Below are positions 24,333-33,612 of a stretch of 64,000 nt of DNA, piece after piece. The notes beneath the pieces are model-generated. The model did no database searches, had not been told where the DNA came from, and saw only the letters and a list, made by a program, of their open reading frames with translations. This stretch comes from Lepas anatifera (Eukaryota; Arthropoda; Thecostraca; Lepadidae). Numbering within the stretch: the first letter of the stretch is position 1; every line of letters begins with the position of its first letter. Made by a program: the position numbers and the translations under genes. The stretch spans positions 124,001-188,000 of the forward strand of contig JAOTON010000335.1 in NCBI GenBank assembly GCA_034440635.1, given 5' to 3'.

Positions 24333-24485
24333 CAGTGGTGGTTATAAGGGAGCTATGGCTCAAGTCCCCCTCCGATATTTTTGAGTGTCCATAGAAATCT
24401 CATAGCCAGAGGTTATTCGAGGTAACTGAGGAGCATTAAGTCCTCTAACCCCCCCCCACCCCATGCAGATTTAGATCCGTCACTG
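24333..24485. mobile_element. hAT-like MITE
   Basis: Starts CAGTGGTGGTTATAAGGG and ends AGATCCGTCACTG. Terminal match is limited to about the outer bases. Flanks attccaag (24325-24332) and agtccaaa (24486-24493) match at six of eight positions. 153 bp, no coding capacity. Confidence 0.55.
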
Positions 24486-24599
24486 AGTCCAAACATTCAT
24501 ACCGTTGCGGTTTGCGATCAGTACTTTCTTTTGAACCATACTTCCTGTGCGAAAATTGTGGTGTCTCCGCTAGTTTCATTATTCATGTATATATGTATG

Positions 24600-24750
24600 T
24601 AGTGGCGAATCTACATCAGTTGTTTGAGGGAGCAACAGGGCCCGAAACCGTGAAAGAGCATATTGTTTTTATTAAAGAAATGAGGAAAACCTCGGGCGGT
24701 TTCGGGCAAGTGCCTTCATTTGCCCCCCCACAGTCTTGGATCCGCCGGTG
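24600..24750. mobile_element. hAT-like MITE
   Basis: Left end TAGTGGCGAATCTACA, right end TTGGATCCGCCGGTG. Flanking tatgtatg (24592-24599) and tatgtagg (24751-24758) match at seven of eight bases. It sits only 24 bp from the next element (C1). Confidence 0.6.
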
Positions 24751-24774
24751 TATGTAGGTATATATATTTATACT

Positions 24775-25752
24775 TTAACCTCGCCCCACCGGGGGCCATC
24801 GATGGCCCCCTAAGATTTTTCCGGGATAGCGAAAAACGACGAGGCGCAGCACCGCAGTTGAGGGCTCTACCTCTCACTCAATCATTTTCCCATCATCCCT
24901 GAAATTTTTACCCGGGTCATCCAGGTCAGGTCACAAGACGAGGTCAACCAAGGTCACCTCACTTCACCTTTAGAGCTCTGTAGAGCTACATTTCAAAGTC
25001 GATCGATTTGAAACTTCCTACACTTCATGACCCTCCGGGTCTACAGGTGTATATCCGGGATTTTCCGATTTCGTGCCCTGAGGTCAGGTCACGAGGCGAC
25101 CTCTCCCATTGACAAAGCATGGGGAAGCTATTTCATGATATAAAAGCCACAAAAATGATTGCAAATACTCAGACTGCTCAGAACAACGTTTTTGGACACC
25201 CTTTCACGGATCCCAGGGGTCATATTTGCCTTTGACTTTTCCAGGTCATCCAAGGTCACCAGAGGTCAAAAACAGTATTTTGACAATAACTTTTGACCTA
25301 ATTAAGCTAAAGGGTGAAACAAACACCATCGTGTTTGTCTCGTCACTGGCTTTCATTTTATATACGGCGGTCACTTTTTGACCTTTCGTGACCTCAGGTC
25401 ATATTAGGTCACGAGGTGACCTCTGGCGGTCAAACCACTGGGGGAGGTCTTTACGTTCCACATAGCGGAAAAGTACTGGCAATTTGCTATCAAATGTACT
25501 TTACCAGGCCTATAGTCTAATGACATAGAGTTATGCCCAGTTTGCTTAATCATTGCATATTTGATGAAATAGCCGATCTTGACCTAATTTGACCTCTGGA
25601 GGTCAAACCATTGACCTGAGCACTAAAACATGCGAAGTAATTCTTACTGAATTCACGCGAGTTTCTATTGCACTTTGCGATTTGCGCTAACGCCCTATTT
25701 TCGGTTGAGGGGGCCATCTGCCCCCTGGGGCGTGGCGCCACCCGTGGGTTAA
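24775..25752 (+). mobile_element. TTAA-flanked element, family C, copy 1
   Basis: TTAA at 24775-24778 and 25749-25752. The left end runs CCTCGCCCCACC and then a palindrome GGGGGCCATCGATGGCCCCC. Near the right end another pair, GGGGGCCATCTGCCCCC, mirrors it. By eye about 19 AGGTCA/TGACCT hexamers occur between 24920 and 25640, including TGACCTCAGGTCA near 25390. Internal modules (GAAACT..., CCGGGATTTT, CATGGGGAA) are in the same order as in families A and B. A diverged, 5'-truncated relative lies at about 34360-35092. Confidence 0.78.
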
Positions 25753-26334
25753 GGCCTGCGCCATTCTCTCGGCCTAGAGAATAAACCCAGCTCCATAAAA
25801 AGACGAACGCCGCGTGACTGCCTCTACCAACCAGCGGATGGGGAGGCTATCCCGCAAAGCAGCAGATCGAAGCGGCACAGTCTAACACAACAACCGATTC
25901 CTTCCATGTCAAACGCCGATGAAGCGCGCTAAACCATAGCCGATGACGCGCACCTCCGGTGCTTAGCTGAATAATTCGCGTTCGCACGGCAAAAATGAAC
26001 TGCAAGTTTGGTATTTCGAGCATATAAAAGTACCATAAGTTTCGATATCACAATTTAATTACGTGCAAACAATTTATAAGTGAAATGCCTGGCAGTTATC
26101 ATCGCCTGGCTGTGCAAGTTTTGGGTTATTGGTATTTTCTTTCAACTTTTTCGAGCGTTCCATCGCTTGGAGACAGAAGGGCCACTTTTATTTTGCATGA
26201 AATGCAACTGCCCAAAACGCTAGAGAGAAAACGTTTATTTTTAAATACAGAGCTCTTACAGTTTTCCAAGAAAATCATCGCTTTTGAAGACCGGCTACGC
26301 CGCAAAAAGGTAAGAACGAAGTCCCCTCCTGTCC

Positions 26335-27478
26335 TTAACACGCGCATTGACGGGGGCGGTCACCCGACCCCCCTCGGGTTTTTCGCAGATAGGCGGCGCG
26401 TATCGCAAACGGCGGCCCGTACCGCAGCTGTAATTAGCATACCTTTTCTCTCATCATTTTTACAACTTTTGTCAACATTTTTAGGTTAGGTCATCTCAAG
26501 TCAGGTCCCCAGTACAGGTCAAGTGACCCGACCTAAAAAAATTTAAGGTAGCATAAGTCGGAACAGGATGAACTTATCCGATTGAAACTCATATTACATA
26601 ATGCCCCACCGAGTTCTCTAAAATATATTCCGGTATTTTTACAGCAATGAACTAAGGTCAGGTACGAGCCATGACCTCTCTATTGGAAATACATGGAAAA
26701 ATGTATTTTAATTGAATAACTTAGTAACGGGTGGTGATAGAGCGTTTATTTTTACTGCATTAGATTTTTTTGCCGTGCATTTCTTTATTGATGACAGAGC
26801 ATTGTTGAGGGCGAGAGAAGCACGAAGGGGCTGAAATGAGCGGTTTCTGTGACACGTTCTACAGCTTCAGATTGCTGCGACGCCAGTGCCGCCTCTTGGC
26901 GTTGTACCTGATGGTGTTAGCGGTCCGGGAGCGAATCCACTGCGGGATGGGCTGGTTCTGCCGAAGCTTCTTAGCCAAGTGCAGCTTAATCTTAAGCGTT
27001 TTCTTGGACCCCATGTTCGCGACACGGGGGCTCACGTACCGAAAAAAGCGATTTGCCTGATTTGCCTTGTCTTTGTCGTTCTAATGATATGCATCTTATC
27101 TAATTTGACTTCAACCTGACCTCAGGTCAGGTCAAATTCTTGATTCGACCTAGCAAGGTCATATTATATATAATTCGATTCAGCTTGCTGCAAATATTCA
27201 AATAGTTCAAATTGTTTTGCTCTATCTTAACTTGTTTAGATGTAATGACCAAAAACCTTCAATTAAATGTTATCCCTATGACGGCATATTTTGACCTATA
27301 GTGACCTTAAATTTGACTTGACAAAAATATTCCAAATATTTTCGATGGAAAAGTGAATGGGCTACCCAACGCCGTTTACCGTTTTTCGCTACCTAGTGTG
27401 GTTTTTAGATCTTAGGGGGCGGGTACCCACCCCCGTCAAAGCGAAGGTGGCTCAGACCCCCGTCATTGCGCGTGTCAA
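26335..27478 (+). mobile_element. TTAA-flanked element, family A, copy 2, carrying an eL39 retrocopy
   Basis: TTAA at 26335-26338 is followed by CACGCGCATTGACGGGGG. The right end reads CCCCCGTCATTGCGCGTG followed by TCAA, a probable decayed TTAA. Inside are the family A modules in order. Compared with copies 1 and 3, about 280 bp of extra sequence (26765-27048) interrupts the conserved 'GCATTAGATTTGCCTTGTC' region, and this insert is the eL39 retrocopy. The copy lies in SCP intron 2. Confidence 0.8.
26859..27014 (-). CDS. RPL39: Ribosomal protein eL39 retrocopy, intact frame
   Basis: An uninterrupted 51-codon frame, exactly the length of eL39. It contains [20 protein letters not shown] and [18 protein letters not shown], unmistakable for this small basic protein of the large ribosomal subunit exit tunnel. 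By comparison with the family as I recall it, about two thirds of residues are identical. Changes such as T-A-N for T-G-N and S-N for T-K near the end hint at relaxed constraint. It has no intron. AATAAA (minus, 26784-26789) is followed 12 nt later by a 7-A tail (26765-26771). A CTTTTTTC tract (27041-27048) stands where the 5'-terminal oligopyrimidine of the mRNA would be. It is a processed copy; expression is unknown. Confidence 0.88.
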   Translation of the reverse strand: MGSKKTLKIKLHLAKKLRQNQPIPQWIRSRTANTIRYNAKRRHWRRSNLKL

Positions 27479-28056
27479 AGAGCTGGGATCCCGTGCCACA
27501 GTCTCCTCTTATTCCCTTCTCGCACTTGGGAAGTATTTGGAATACATAGCTAGTCACACAATTCTAAATACATCAGAGCATGATCAGCTCCAGTCACTGA
27601 AAACTATGCATTGATTACACAAGCAGATTGCAGAATCACAACATACTCCCAAACCAGCATTGGTCAGTTTTTAACTCTTTCTTTATGACTTTGGCCATTT
27701 ACTCTCTCTCAACGAAACCATCTTGAATGGATGTGATACTGCGCTACGGCTCATATTGCAACGAACTGCACTCCGCAGTAGGAACATCACAATTTCATTA
27801 GATGCCATTCAAACCATAGTTTTCCTAACGAGAAATCAATACACCTGAGAACAGCTGTATTGAGCCGTGTAGTTTGGTTCAGTCACGCTTGTCCACGGTG
27901 GTGTATTTAGAAATTCAAGGGGCAGACTGTGGAGGACGCTAACTATGGCAGATGAAGACGCCTCGCAATGGCGCAAACGACTGGTGAAGAAATCGTGTAT
28001 CAGAGGTTTGAAGCATGAAACATTGGAAGGTGGGACACTGCTTAGCAGGACAGGAC

Positions 28057-28249
28057 CACTCGCGGATCCAAAGGGCGGGGGCAAAGGGTCCGTGGTTCCC
28101 TCCAAAGCCTAAAATAGCATCTTTTGGTCCCCAAAAGGGCCAAATTTTAGCCGTTATCTTTAAAAATACTGTTTTCACGATTTTTTCTCAATTTAGCACC
28201 CAAAACGATGGTTTGACTCCCTCCATAAGTTCCCCTGGATCCACCTATG
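28057..28249. mobile_element. hAT-like MITE with perfect 8-bp duplication
   Basis: GACAGGAC flanks both sides (28049-28056 and 28250-28257). Termini are CACTCGCGGATCCA on the left and TGGATCCACCTATG on the right, imperfect inverses. 193 bp, non-coding, within SCP intron 2. Confidence 0.75.
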
Positions 28250-28522
28250 GACAGGACCACATGCAATTAGATAATACTTGGCCATGCTGATGAGCTGGTG
28301 TGAGACCGAGATTAACAGCCCCCCTCTCCCAATTCTTTGTTTTCGTCGTGGATTATTTTAAAAGTCAATCGGTTCACGTTCGGTCAATCGGCTCACTGGT
28401 TCACATGATAAACAGGTCACGTAAAGGATTGGTTAGAGGGAGGGTAGGGGAGTGACGGAATTGAGTGAATTTTCCGAGACCGCTGCATGCTCAGTGGGCG
28501 TCACCGCGTGTAATCGTCACAG

Positions 28523-28668
28523 CAGTGGCGGATCTAGACTTTCATTTCCGAGGGGGCTAGGGGCTCAACACTACCCCACCTTTACCTTCATTAGCCTATT
28601 CATATGTGATTACTATGGGCGCTCATAAATTCAAACATTCCTAGCCCCCTCCCTTATATCCGCTACTG
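28523..28668. mobile_element. hAT-like MITE with perfect 8-bp duplication
   Basis: CGTCACAG flanks both sides (28515-28522 and 28669-28676). Termini CAGTGGCGGATCTAGA and TATATCCGCTACTG are inverted repeats, followed inward by GGGGGCTAGG and its inverse. 146 bp. This is the clearest hAT-type insertion in the window. Confidence 0.85.
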
Positions 28669-29295
28669 CGTCACAGCCCGTTCCATAGAACGGAAAATTC
28701 TTCGCGGATGCCCAATAGCGACTGAGAGCTCAAAAGCAATCACCAAGTTCACAGAAAGCCCAATCAACTCGAGTGCTGAATTCGAAAACAAGCTTCCACG
28801 AGCGATGCGTGCAAAGCTTATATACGAAGAAGATCTCAGTCATCCCCAGATTTAGCTTGTCAACTGGCAGTCTTCAGTTTTTTACTTAGAACACAAAAGC
28901 GAGATTATAAGGGCTCTTTGATATGTCAGTGACTAAAGGGAAAAGAGGACTAAAATTTGCTGACTTTCATTATGAAGGGGGAGGGAGGTTTGGCTTTTGC
29001 TAACGATTTCTTACAGGGTTAGAAGGAAACATCCAGGGAGCACTATCAAAACATGCCGTTCTTCATTAAAATACTAGATTTGTTCTTGTTGTGTTTATTT
29101 TGCCACTAGATGTCACTGCATGTTGCAGGATGCTAAGATCACAAAGCCAGAGTGCTAAGCTTCCAATCAAGAATAGAGTTGACGATCGAGCAAAATTTAT
29201 GAGGCAGAGAACAAACTATTGGCTGTCCTGGACTTGTTTTACTGAGCGAGAACTGTGCTGGCCTGACTAAGGCGCAGAAAGATAGGTGAAAACTT

Positions 29296-29995
29296 TAAAA
29301 ACGCGCATTGACGGGGGAAGGTACTCGTCCCCTCGAGTTTTTTATGACAACACAAAAATGGGGGCGCGTAGCGCTGCCGTAGTTTGCATGCATTTTTCTT
29401 ATTATTTTTACAACTTCTTACAATTTTTTCAGGTTAGGTCATCTCAGTTCAGGTCACCAGTACAAGTCAAGTCATGGGCCCACCTAGTGCTCTAAAATAT
29501 GTTCCGTTATTTTTCATACCGATGACCTAAGGTCAGATACGAGCCATGGTCTCTCCATTGGAAATACGTGGGAAAAATAGTTTTCAGTGAATAACTTTGT
29601 AATGGATGATGATGAGCGTTTGTTTTAACTGCATTAAATTTGCCTTGTCTTTGCTGTTCTAATAATATTTATTCGACCTAATTTGACTTTGACCTAACCT
29701 CAGGTCAGGTCAAATCCCCTATTTGACCTGATTTGACCTGTTATCACTGTGTATCACTATTACTATCACTTATCACTTATATGTTATCACTATGATGGCA
29801 TGTTTTGACCTCTAGTGACCTTAGATGTGACCTAACAAGAAAATTCAAATATTTTTGATAGAGAAATGAATGGGCTACCCAACACCGTTTACCGTTTCTC
29901 GCTATCTAGCGTGGTTCTCAAGATCTTAGCGGGGCGGGTACCCGACCCCCCTTCAAAGCGAAGGTGGCTCAGACCCCCGTCAATGCGCGTGTTAG
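29296..29995 (+). mobile_element. TTAA-flanked element, family A, copy 3 (internally deleted)
   Basis: Left end AACGCGCATTGACGGGGG and right end CCCCCGTCAATGCGCGTG, followed by TTAG. It is shorter than the other family A copies because the central part is missing. CAGGTTAGGTCATCTCAG and later AGGTCAGGTCAAA blocks are retained. Here the region invaded by eL39 in copy 2 is uninterrupted (AATTTGCCTTGTC, about 29637), which defines the insertion site. Confidence 0.78.
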
Positions 29996-30344
29996 TCGGC
30001 CAGTTTGTAGAAAAAACCAGGCCATTTGACCAATATTAAACTATTAGTATAATCACAATGTTCTTCTTTTGGTGAAGAAGGAAATTGTGTTTCTTCCGAA
30101 CCACGGGCATAATTCAGTATTCATTATTGTAGTGATGTATCCAGCGCTGGATCTGGACCGATGGCTGGGGGTGGGAGCAACGGGGCCCGCAATAGAGATA
30201 TACTTCCATCTTTCTGGAAACCTTGTGGTGTTATTTCTTCCCACTAATATGCAGATGCATTGCCGATGAGCACATACAAGAAAATATAAAACAATTCAAC
30301 ATTTACAACGGAAGAGAGACAGGTTCACAAAGAGGTAGACTTAC

Positions 30345-30396
30345 CGTACATGTACCTGACGACGAACTTCACCCTGTTGTCCCAGCTGTACGCCAT
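30345..30396 (-). CDS. SCP: SCP exon 2 (start codon, N-terminus)
   Basis: The ATG at 30396-30394 opens MAYSWDNRVKFVVRYMY and the first base of codon 18. The donor is GTAAGT (30344-30339). The N-terminus differs from that of shrimp SCP, as I recall it, by about one residue, which fixes the start. Two bases upstream of the ATG is a strong acceptor, TTGTTTCAG (CAG at 30399-30401), so the 5' untranslated region is almost wholly on an earlier exon. Confidence 0.94.
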
Positions 30397-30928
30397 TTCT
30401 GAAACAATGACAAACAGTCAAACAACAAATAAGGACAAGTAAAATACAATCCAAGTAGTGGTAAATATGAATTATACCTACTTAAACGGTGAATAGAACT
30501 TGAGCGAAAAGTAGCATATACATCAATTCGTTGTATTGTGCGATGATGGCTAATGTCTTACGAAACCCTTCACTGGTAGCAGGCCCACACCCATTCTTTA
30601 ACGAGAAAGCCAAATGAAAGGTTTCCTATTTGAATGCAACAAAAGGTGAGCAGAAACTCAAGCACACCGCAATATGATCAACTCCTTTGAGCATTTGCCA
30701 ATACCAGAATGAATCATAAAACTCGGGACCCTAAAGTTGGAGAATCGCAACCCTCTAGTTAGACTTAATCGTAGAAAGGATTGTGATTAAGGTGTTAGAT
30801 GTTTGAATCTGCTTGAAGTTTTTTTCTTTTGTGGTCAAAAGTTTCTTAAACCAGGAAGTCGGCCACCTTTTCGCATTTGCTTTCTTCCATTCCCTGAATG
30901 CCAAAATAATCAGATGGTGGAAATCGTT

Positions 30929-30974
30929 TGTTCGTATTGTTCGTGCTCCATTCACGACACGAACAATACGAACA
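30929..30974. repeat. Perfect 17-bp hairpin
   Basis: TGTTCGTATTGTTCGTG at 30929-30945 and its exact inverse at 30958-30974 flank a 12-nt loop. A diverged echo (CTGTTCGTGTTCCATTCGTG) appears just beyond element D1 near 31930, suggesting D1 inserted into this local repeat. Confidence 0.8.
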
Positions 30975-30991
30975 GTAAGTTTAACATGAAG

Positions 30992-31915
30992 TTAACACCC
31001 GCACTGGAGGGGGTCTTGCACTAACGCGCACTGGAGGGGGCCTGGTAGGCCCCCCCTAAGATCTCGGAAACTAAGAGGGTTAGAAAAATGCCACTTGGTG
31101 GGTGGGTAGGAGCTATGGTGATCTATATGATGACTAATTTTTATTGACCTAGGTCAATATCTTTAGGGTCAAACGAGGTCGTAAAGGTCAAATATTGGCC
31201 ATGCTGGGATCGATTGGTAAATGCTGTGATTATGCAGGAAAATGGCGGGAATAAGCTAAAGACAGACAAGGTTCATAGAGAAGAGGTCTCAAAGAGGCTT
31301 CCTCACAACTTTTAGGTCAAGTTCATTCAAGGTCATTGACCTTTAAGGTCACCATATGGTATACTACTTATTATTTACACTTTGACTAACACTGTAGCCA
31401 CTGTTTGGCGGGAAATGAGGATTTACCTTTCCCAATGACCTTTGACCTTGACCTTTGACCTTGACCTTTGTATTGGGGTACCCTACCGATGACGTCATAG
31501 CATAATATATGTCAGACGGGGTAACGTCATTTGGCCGGACGCACAGTGGTCAGTGACCTTAAAAGTGCAGATATAACCTTGACCTGTGACCTTTGACCTT
31601 GACCTTGACTTTCATGTGAAGTGACCTTGACATATAGTCCCGCTTATATGACGTTATGACGTCACCACTCGGTCTTCAATGCAAGCTAACTGGTCCAACC
31701 GTGCGTTTACGGCGATCTCAAAATGCAGGTCTGACTTTGAAAGCCTATAAGTCAAAAAATTTTCGGCCGATTTTCAAAAAGTCTTCACCAATCGACGTGC
31801 TATTAAATTCTGTTAAATGTGGCTACGTTTCGTTTTTCGCCTACAAGCCGTTCTCCGGCCACCTTGGAAAAACAGGTGGGGGGCCTCCGAGGCCCCCCTC
31901 CAGTGCGCGCGTTAA
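30992..31915 (+). mobile_element. TTAA-flanked element, family D, copy 1
   Basis: TTAA at 30992-30995 and 31912-31915. The left end is doubled: CCCGCACTGGAGGGGG and then CGCGCACTGGAGGGGG 30 bp on. The right end has the inverse CCCCCTCCAGTGCGCGCG once. GGGGGCC...GGCCCCC hairpins lie inside both ends. By eye about 18 AGGTCA/TGACCT hexamers lie between 31140 and 31640. A solo terminus of the same family, with the same doubling, lies at 55991-56065. It is located in SCP intron 1. Confidence 0.75.
31436..31610. promoter_or_regulatory. Cluster of consensus nuclear-receptor DR1 sites inside element D1
   Basis: TGACCTTTGACCT, the inverse of AGGTCA-A-AGGTCA, occurs at 31436-31448, 31449-31461 and 31587-31599. 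Interleaved TGACCTTGA is the inverse of TCAAGGTCA, the extended half-site of FTZ-F1/ERR-type receptors. DR1 is the preferred element of HNF4 and RXR/USP dimers. The sequence match is exact; binding is not shown. It lies about 2.0-2.2 kb downstream of the predicted SCP start, in intron 1. Confidence 0.55.
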
Positions 31916-32386
31916 ACCAGCTCGCCTGTTTGAACTGTTCGTGTTCCATTCGTGACACTACGAAAAATTATCGAATTTGTTTCTGATGCTCCCATACTTG
32001 AGCATTGTCCTCATTGAAGCTGCCAGCTAACCCGTCCTCATTGAAGCTGCCAGCTAACCCGGAAATTCTGCCTAAAAGGTGGCCTAAGTTACAGCTGGTG
32101 ATACTACTGGATGGTCTATCAGTTTTTTCCGGCTATCTTCCCAAGTGTTTGCTCTGTATTGGAATCTTGCGCAGTAAACACTGTCAAAGCAGGTACGATC
32201 AAACTCCACATCCGCAGCTTGGTGAAACCTAATAGGCGTTCCTATTTGGGACTCTTGTCATTTTCAATTGTCTGCTGCGCCCTCTCGCTTGCGATGATTC
32301 CTGTTGCTGCCCTGCCGCTATAGAGTCCTGCAAGATTGTTGGAGGCAGTTCCAGCTCAAGGCGCATCAAAAACTCTTGCTTCCTAA

Positions 32387-32583
32387 CATGGGCGCCGAAA
32401 GCGGGGAGGGGGATACGCGTTCCCCTGTTGGCCGGCCAGGGCCACCCAATTTTTGACGTCCCCCAATTTTTGGGTCAATCGTCATTAATGCTGTCAGGTA
32501 CCGAATATGCTCAAAATTCGCCTCCCCGGTCAGCACCAGCCCGGGTCCGTCCCCCCTGAGAAAATTCCGTGGCGGCGCCCCTG
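32387..32583. mobile_element. hAT-like MITE in SCP intron 1
   Basis: Starts CATGGGCGCCGAAAG and ends GTGGCGGCGCCCCTG. Flanks cttcctaa (32379-32386) and cttcataa (32584-32591) match at seven of eight positions. The ends resemble those of the MITE at 22878-23073. Confidence 0.7.
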
Positions 32584-33497
32584 CTTCATAATAATAGAGA
32601 CTATTCAGTTTTAGTTTACAAAACATTAGCCAATTATCAACATTTTTAAAGACAAATCATCAATTATTCCTTAATATTGTTTGTTTCCCATCCAATGCGT
32701 GGTCAAATTCTGTGGAAAATACTATAAAACGGTAATGTATTTTGAATTGATTATTCGTTCAAACACTGTGCAGGTTCTCAGACCTTAGTAGAGAAATTGT
32801 ATTGACCTTCTAAGCCAATTGTAGTCGTAAACTAACCACAACAACGGAAAGACAGAGCTGTAGGCTAGAAATATAAAAATATACTGCTGTTCTACAGGTT
32901 GAGATAAGTGACCCAAAAATATATAAATCAGCATCAGATGTATTTTTATAATCTTAGCTGAGATATGTGTGCTTTGCAAAATCAAGACCGCACTATTAAT
33001 TTTTTATTTAGCCGGAAACAGCCTCCAAAAATCATCAATAGCCTTACGAATCATTTCATCTGCACAAAGAGTGGATTTGAAATGAGATATATGGCCAGCC
33101 TTCCCGTTTTCTTCATTGCTTGTATTATCGTATCTTATCATTCGGTATTGTTTTGTCGAAGCGCTCAAAGACCTATACCTTCAAAAATAATATAATCATA
33201 TGCTTGAAACCTATTTGAGCTTTATTCCAATTAACATTTGACATAGCTGATCGTATCTGCAATAAGCTTCCCCGTACTTGCAGTTTGTTAGCACGCTCTG
33301 CCCAGTTGCAACTAGCTTCCGTGCACACCCAGTAGCGGCAGGCAGTGTCGACGGTCACGTCTTGCGCTAGCTCAGCCTCACTGTCACAGCGGCACCAGCT
33401 GCCGCCGCCGGCTCGGCACCGTCACCACAGCTGCAGCAGCTCGGCTCCTGGTCGCCAGCGGCGCGGCGGTACCGGTGCAGCGCCAGACGCCACTCAC

Positions 33498-33582
33498 CGC
33501 TGCGCTGTGTCGACCGCCGACTGTTCCGCTGATTCCGCACCGGCACGCACCTCCGGGCCTGGCCACTTGTTGGATACGAGCG
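33498..33582 (-). other. SCP: Predicted SCP non-coding exon 1 (5' UTR)
   Basis: Inferred from three signals in order on the minus strand: a TATA box, a gap of about 30 nt, and then a strong donor CAGCG|GTGAGT (donor bases 33497-33492) ending an exon of about 85 nt. It contains no ATG in a good context. The acceptor immediately before the coding start demands such an exon upstream, and this GC-rich, CpG-rich segment is the best candidate I can see. The start site is estimated from TATA spacing only. Confidence 0.5.
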
Positions 33583-33605
33583 AGAGAGGTGTCGCCACCG
33601 CCCGC

Positions 33606-33612
33606 TTATATA
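33606..33612 (-). promoter_or_regulatory. SCP: Candidate SCP core promoter (TATA box)
   Basis: TATATAA on the minus strand, within CATATATAAGCGGGCGG. About 30 bp further upstream, CCTATTTCGG (33642-33651) is one base from the CArG box bound by SRF/MADS factors, which would suit a muscle gene. No clear arthropod initiator (TCAGT) is visible at the expected position. Note that the palindromic TATA also reads on the plus strand. Confidence 0.5.

Larger units (their letters stand above)
23464..30344 (-). other. SCP: SCP intron 2
   Basis: 6.9 kb inside codon 18, the first residue of EF1. It holds a pyrimidine microsatellite, at least four hAT-like MITEs, three TTAA elements (C1, A2, A3) and a retrocopy of ribosomal protein eL39. 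Remaining gaps (23.8-24.3, 25.8-26.3, 27.5-28.05 and 28.7-29.3 kb) show nothing recognisable. A plus-strand frame at 26085-26489 has no known motif. Confidence 0.8.
30399..33497 (-). other. SCP: SCP intron 1
   Basis: 3.1 kb between the predicted non-coding exon and the ATG exon. It holds a short perfect hairpin (30929-30974), the family D element (30992-31915) and a MITE (32387-32583). It also holds a 27-base direct repeat, GTCCTCATTGAAGCTGCCAG and onward, tandem near 32006-32060. The 32.6-33.3 kb part is AT-rich with nothing recognised. CAGCTG E-boxes occur at about 33396 and 33428 just inside the intron. Confidence 0.55.
5661..33582 (-). other. SCP: Gene model: sarcoplasmic calcium-binding protein
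   Basis: Spliced model on the minus strand: non-coding exon 1, coding exons 2, 3, 4a or 4b, 5 and 6. The coding parts sum to 52+167+130+104+129 = 582 nt, which is 193 codons plus stop, the length I recall for shrimp SCP. Every junction has GT-AG ends and restores the frame. SCP is an EF-hand calcium buffer of invertebrate muscle cytosol, thought to speed relaxation by binding Ca2+ and Mg2+; crustacean orthologues are known shellfish allergens. EF1 is residues 18-29, EF2 70-81 and EF3 114-125, each with liganding Asp, Asn, Glu and Gly in the expected places. The fourth (176-187) lacks a usable loop, as in shrimp. The gene is stretched by mobile-element insertions in most introns. Confidence 0.93.
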
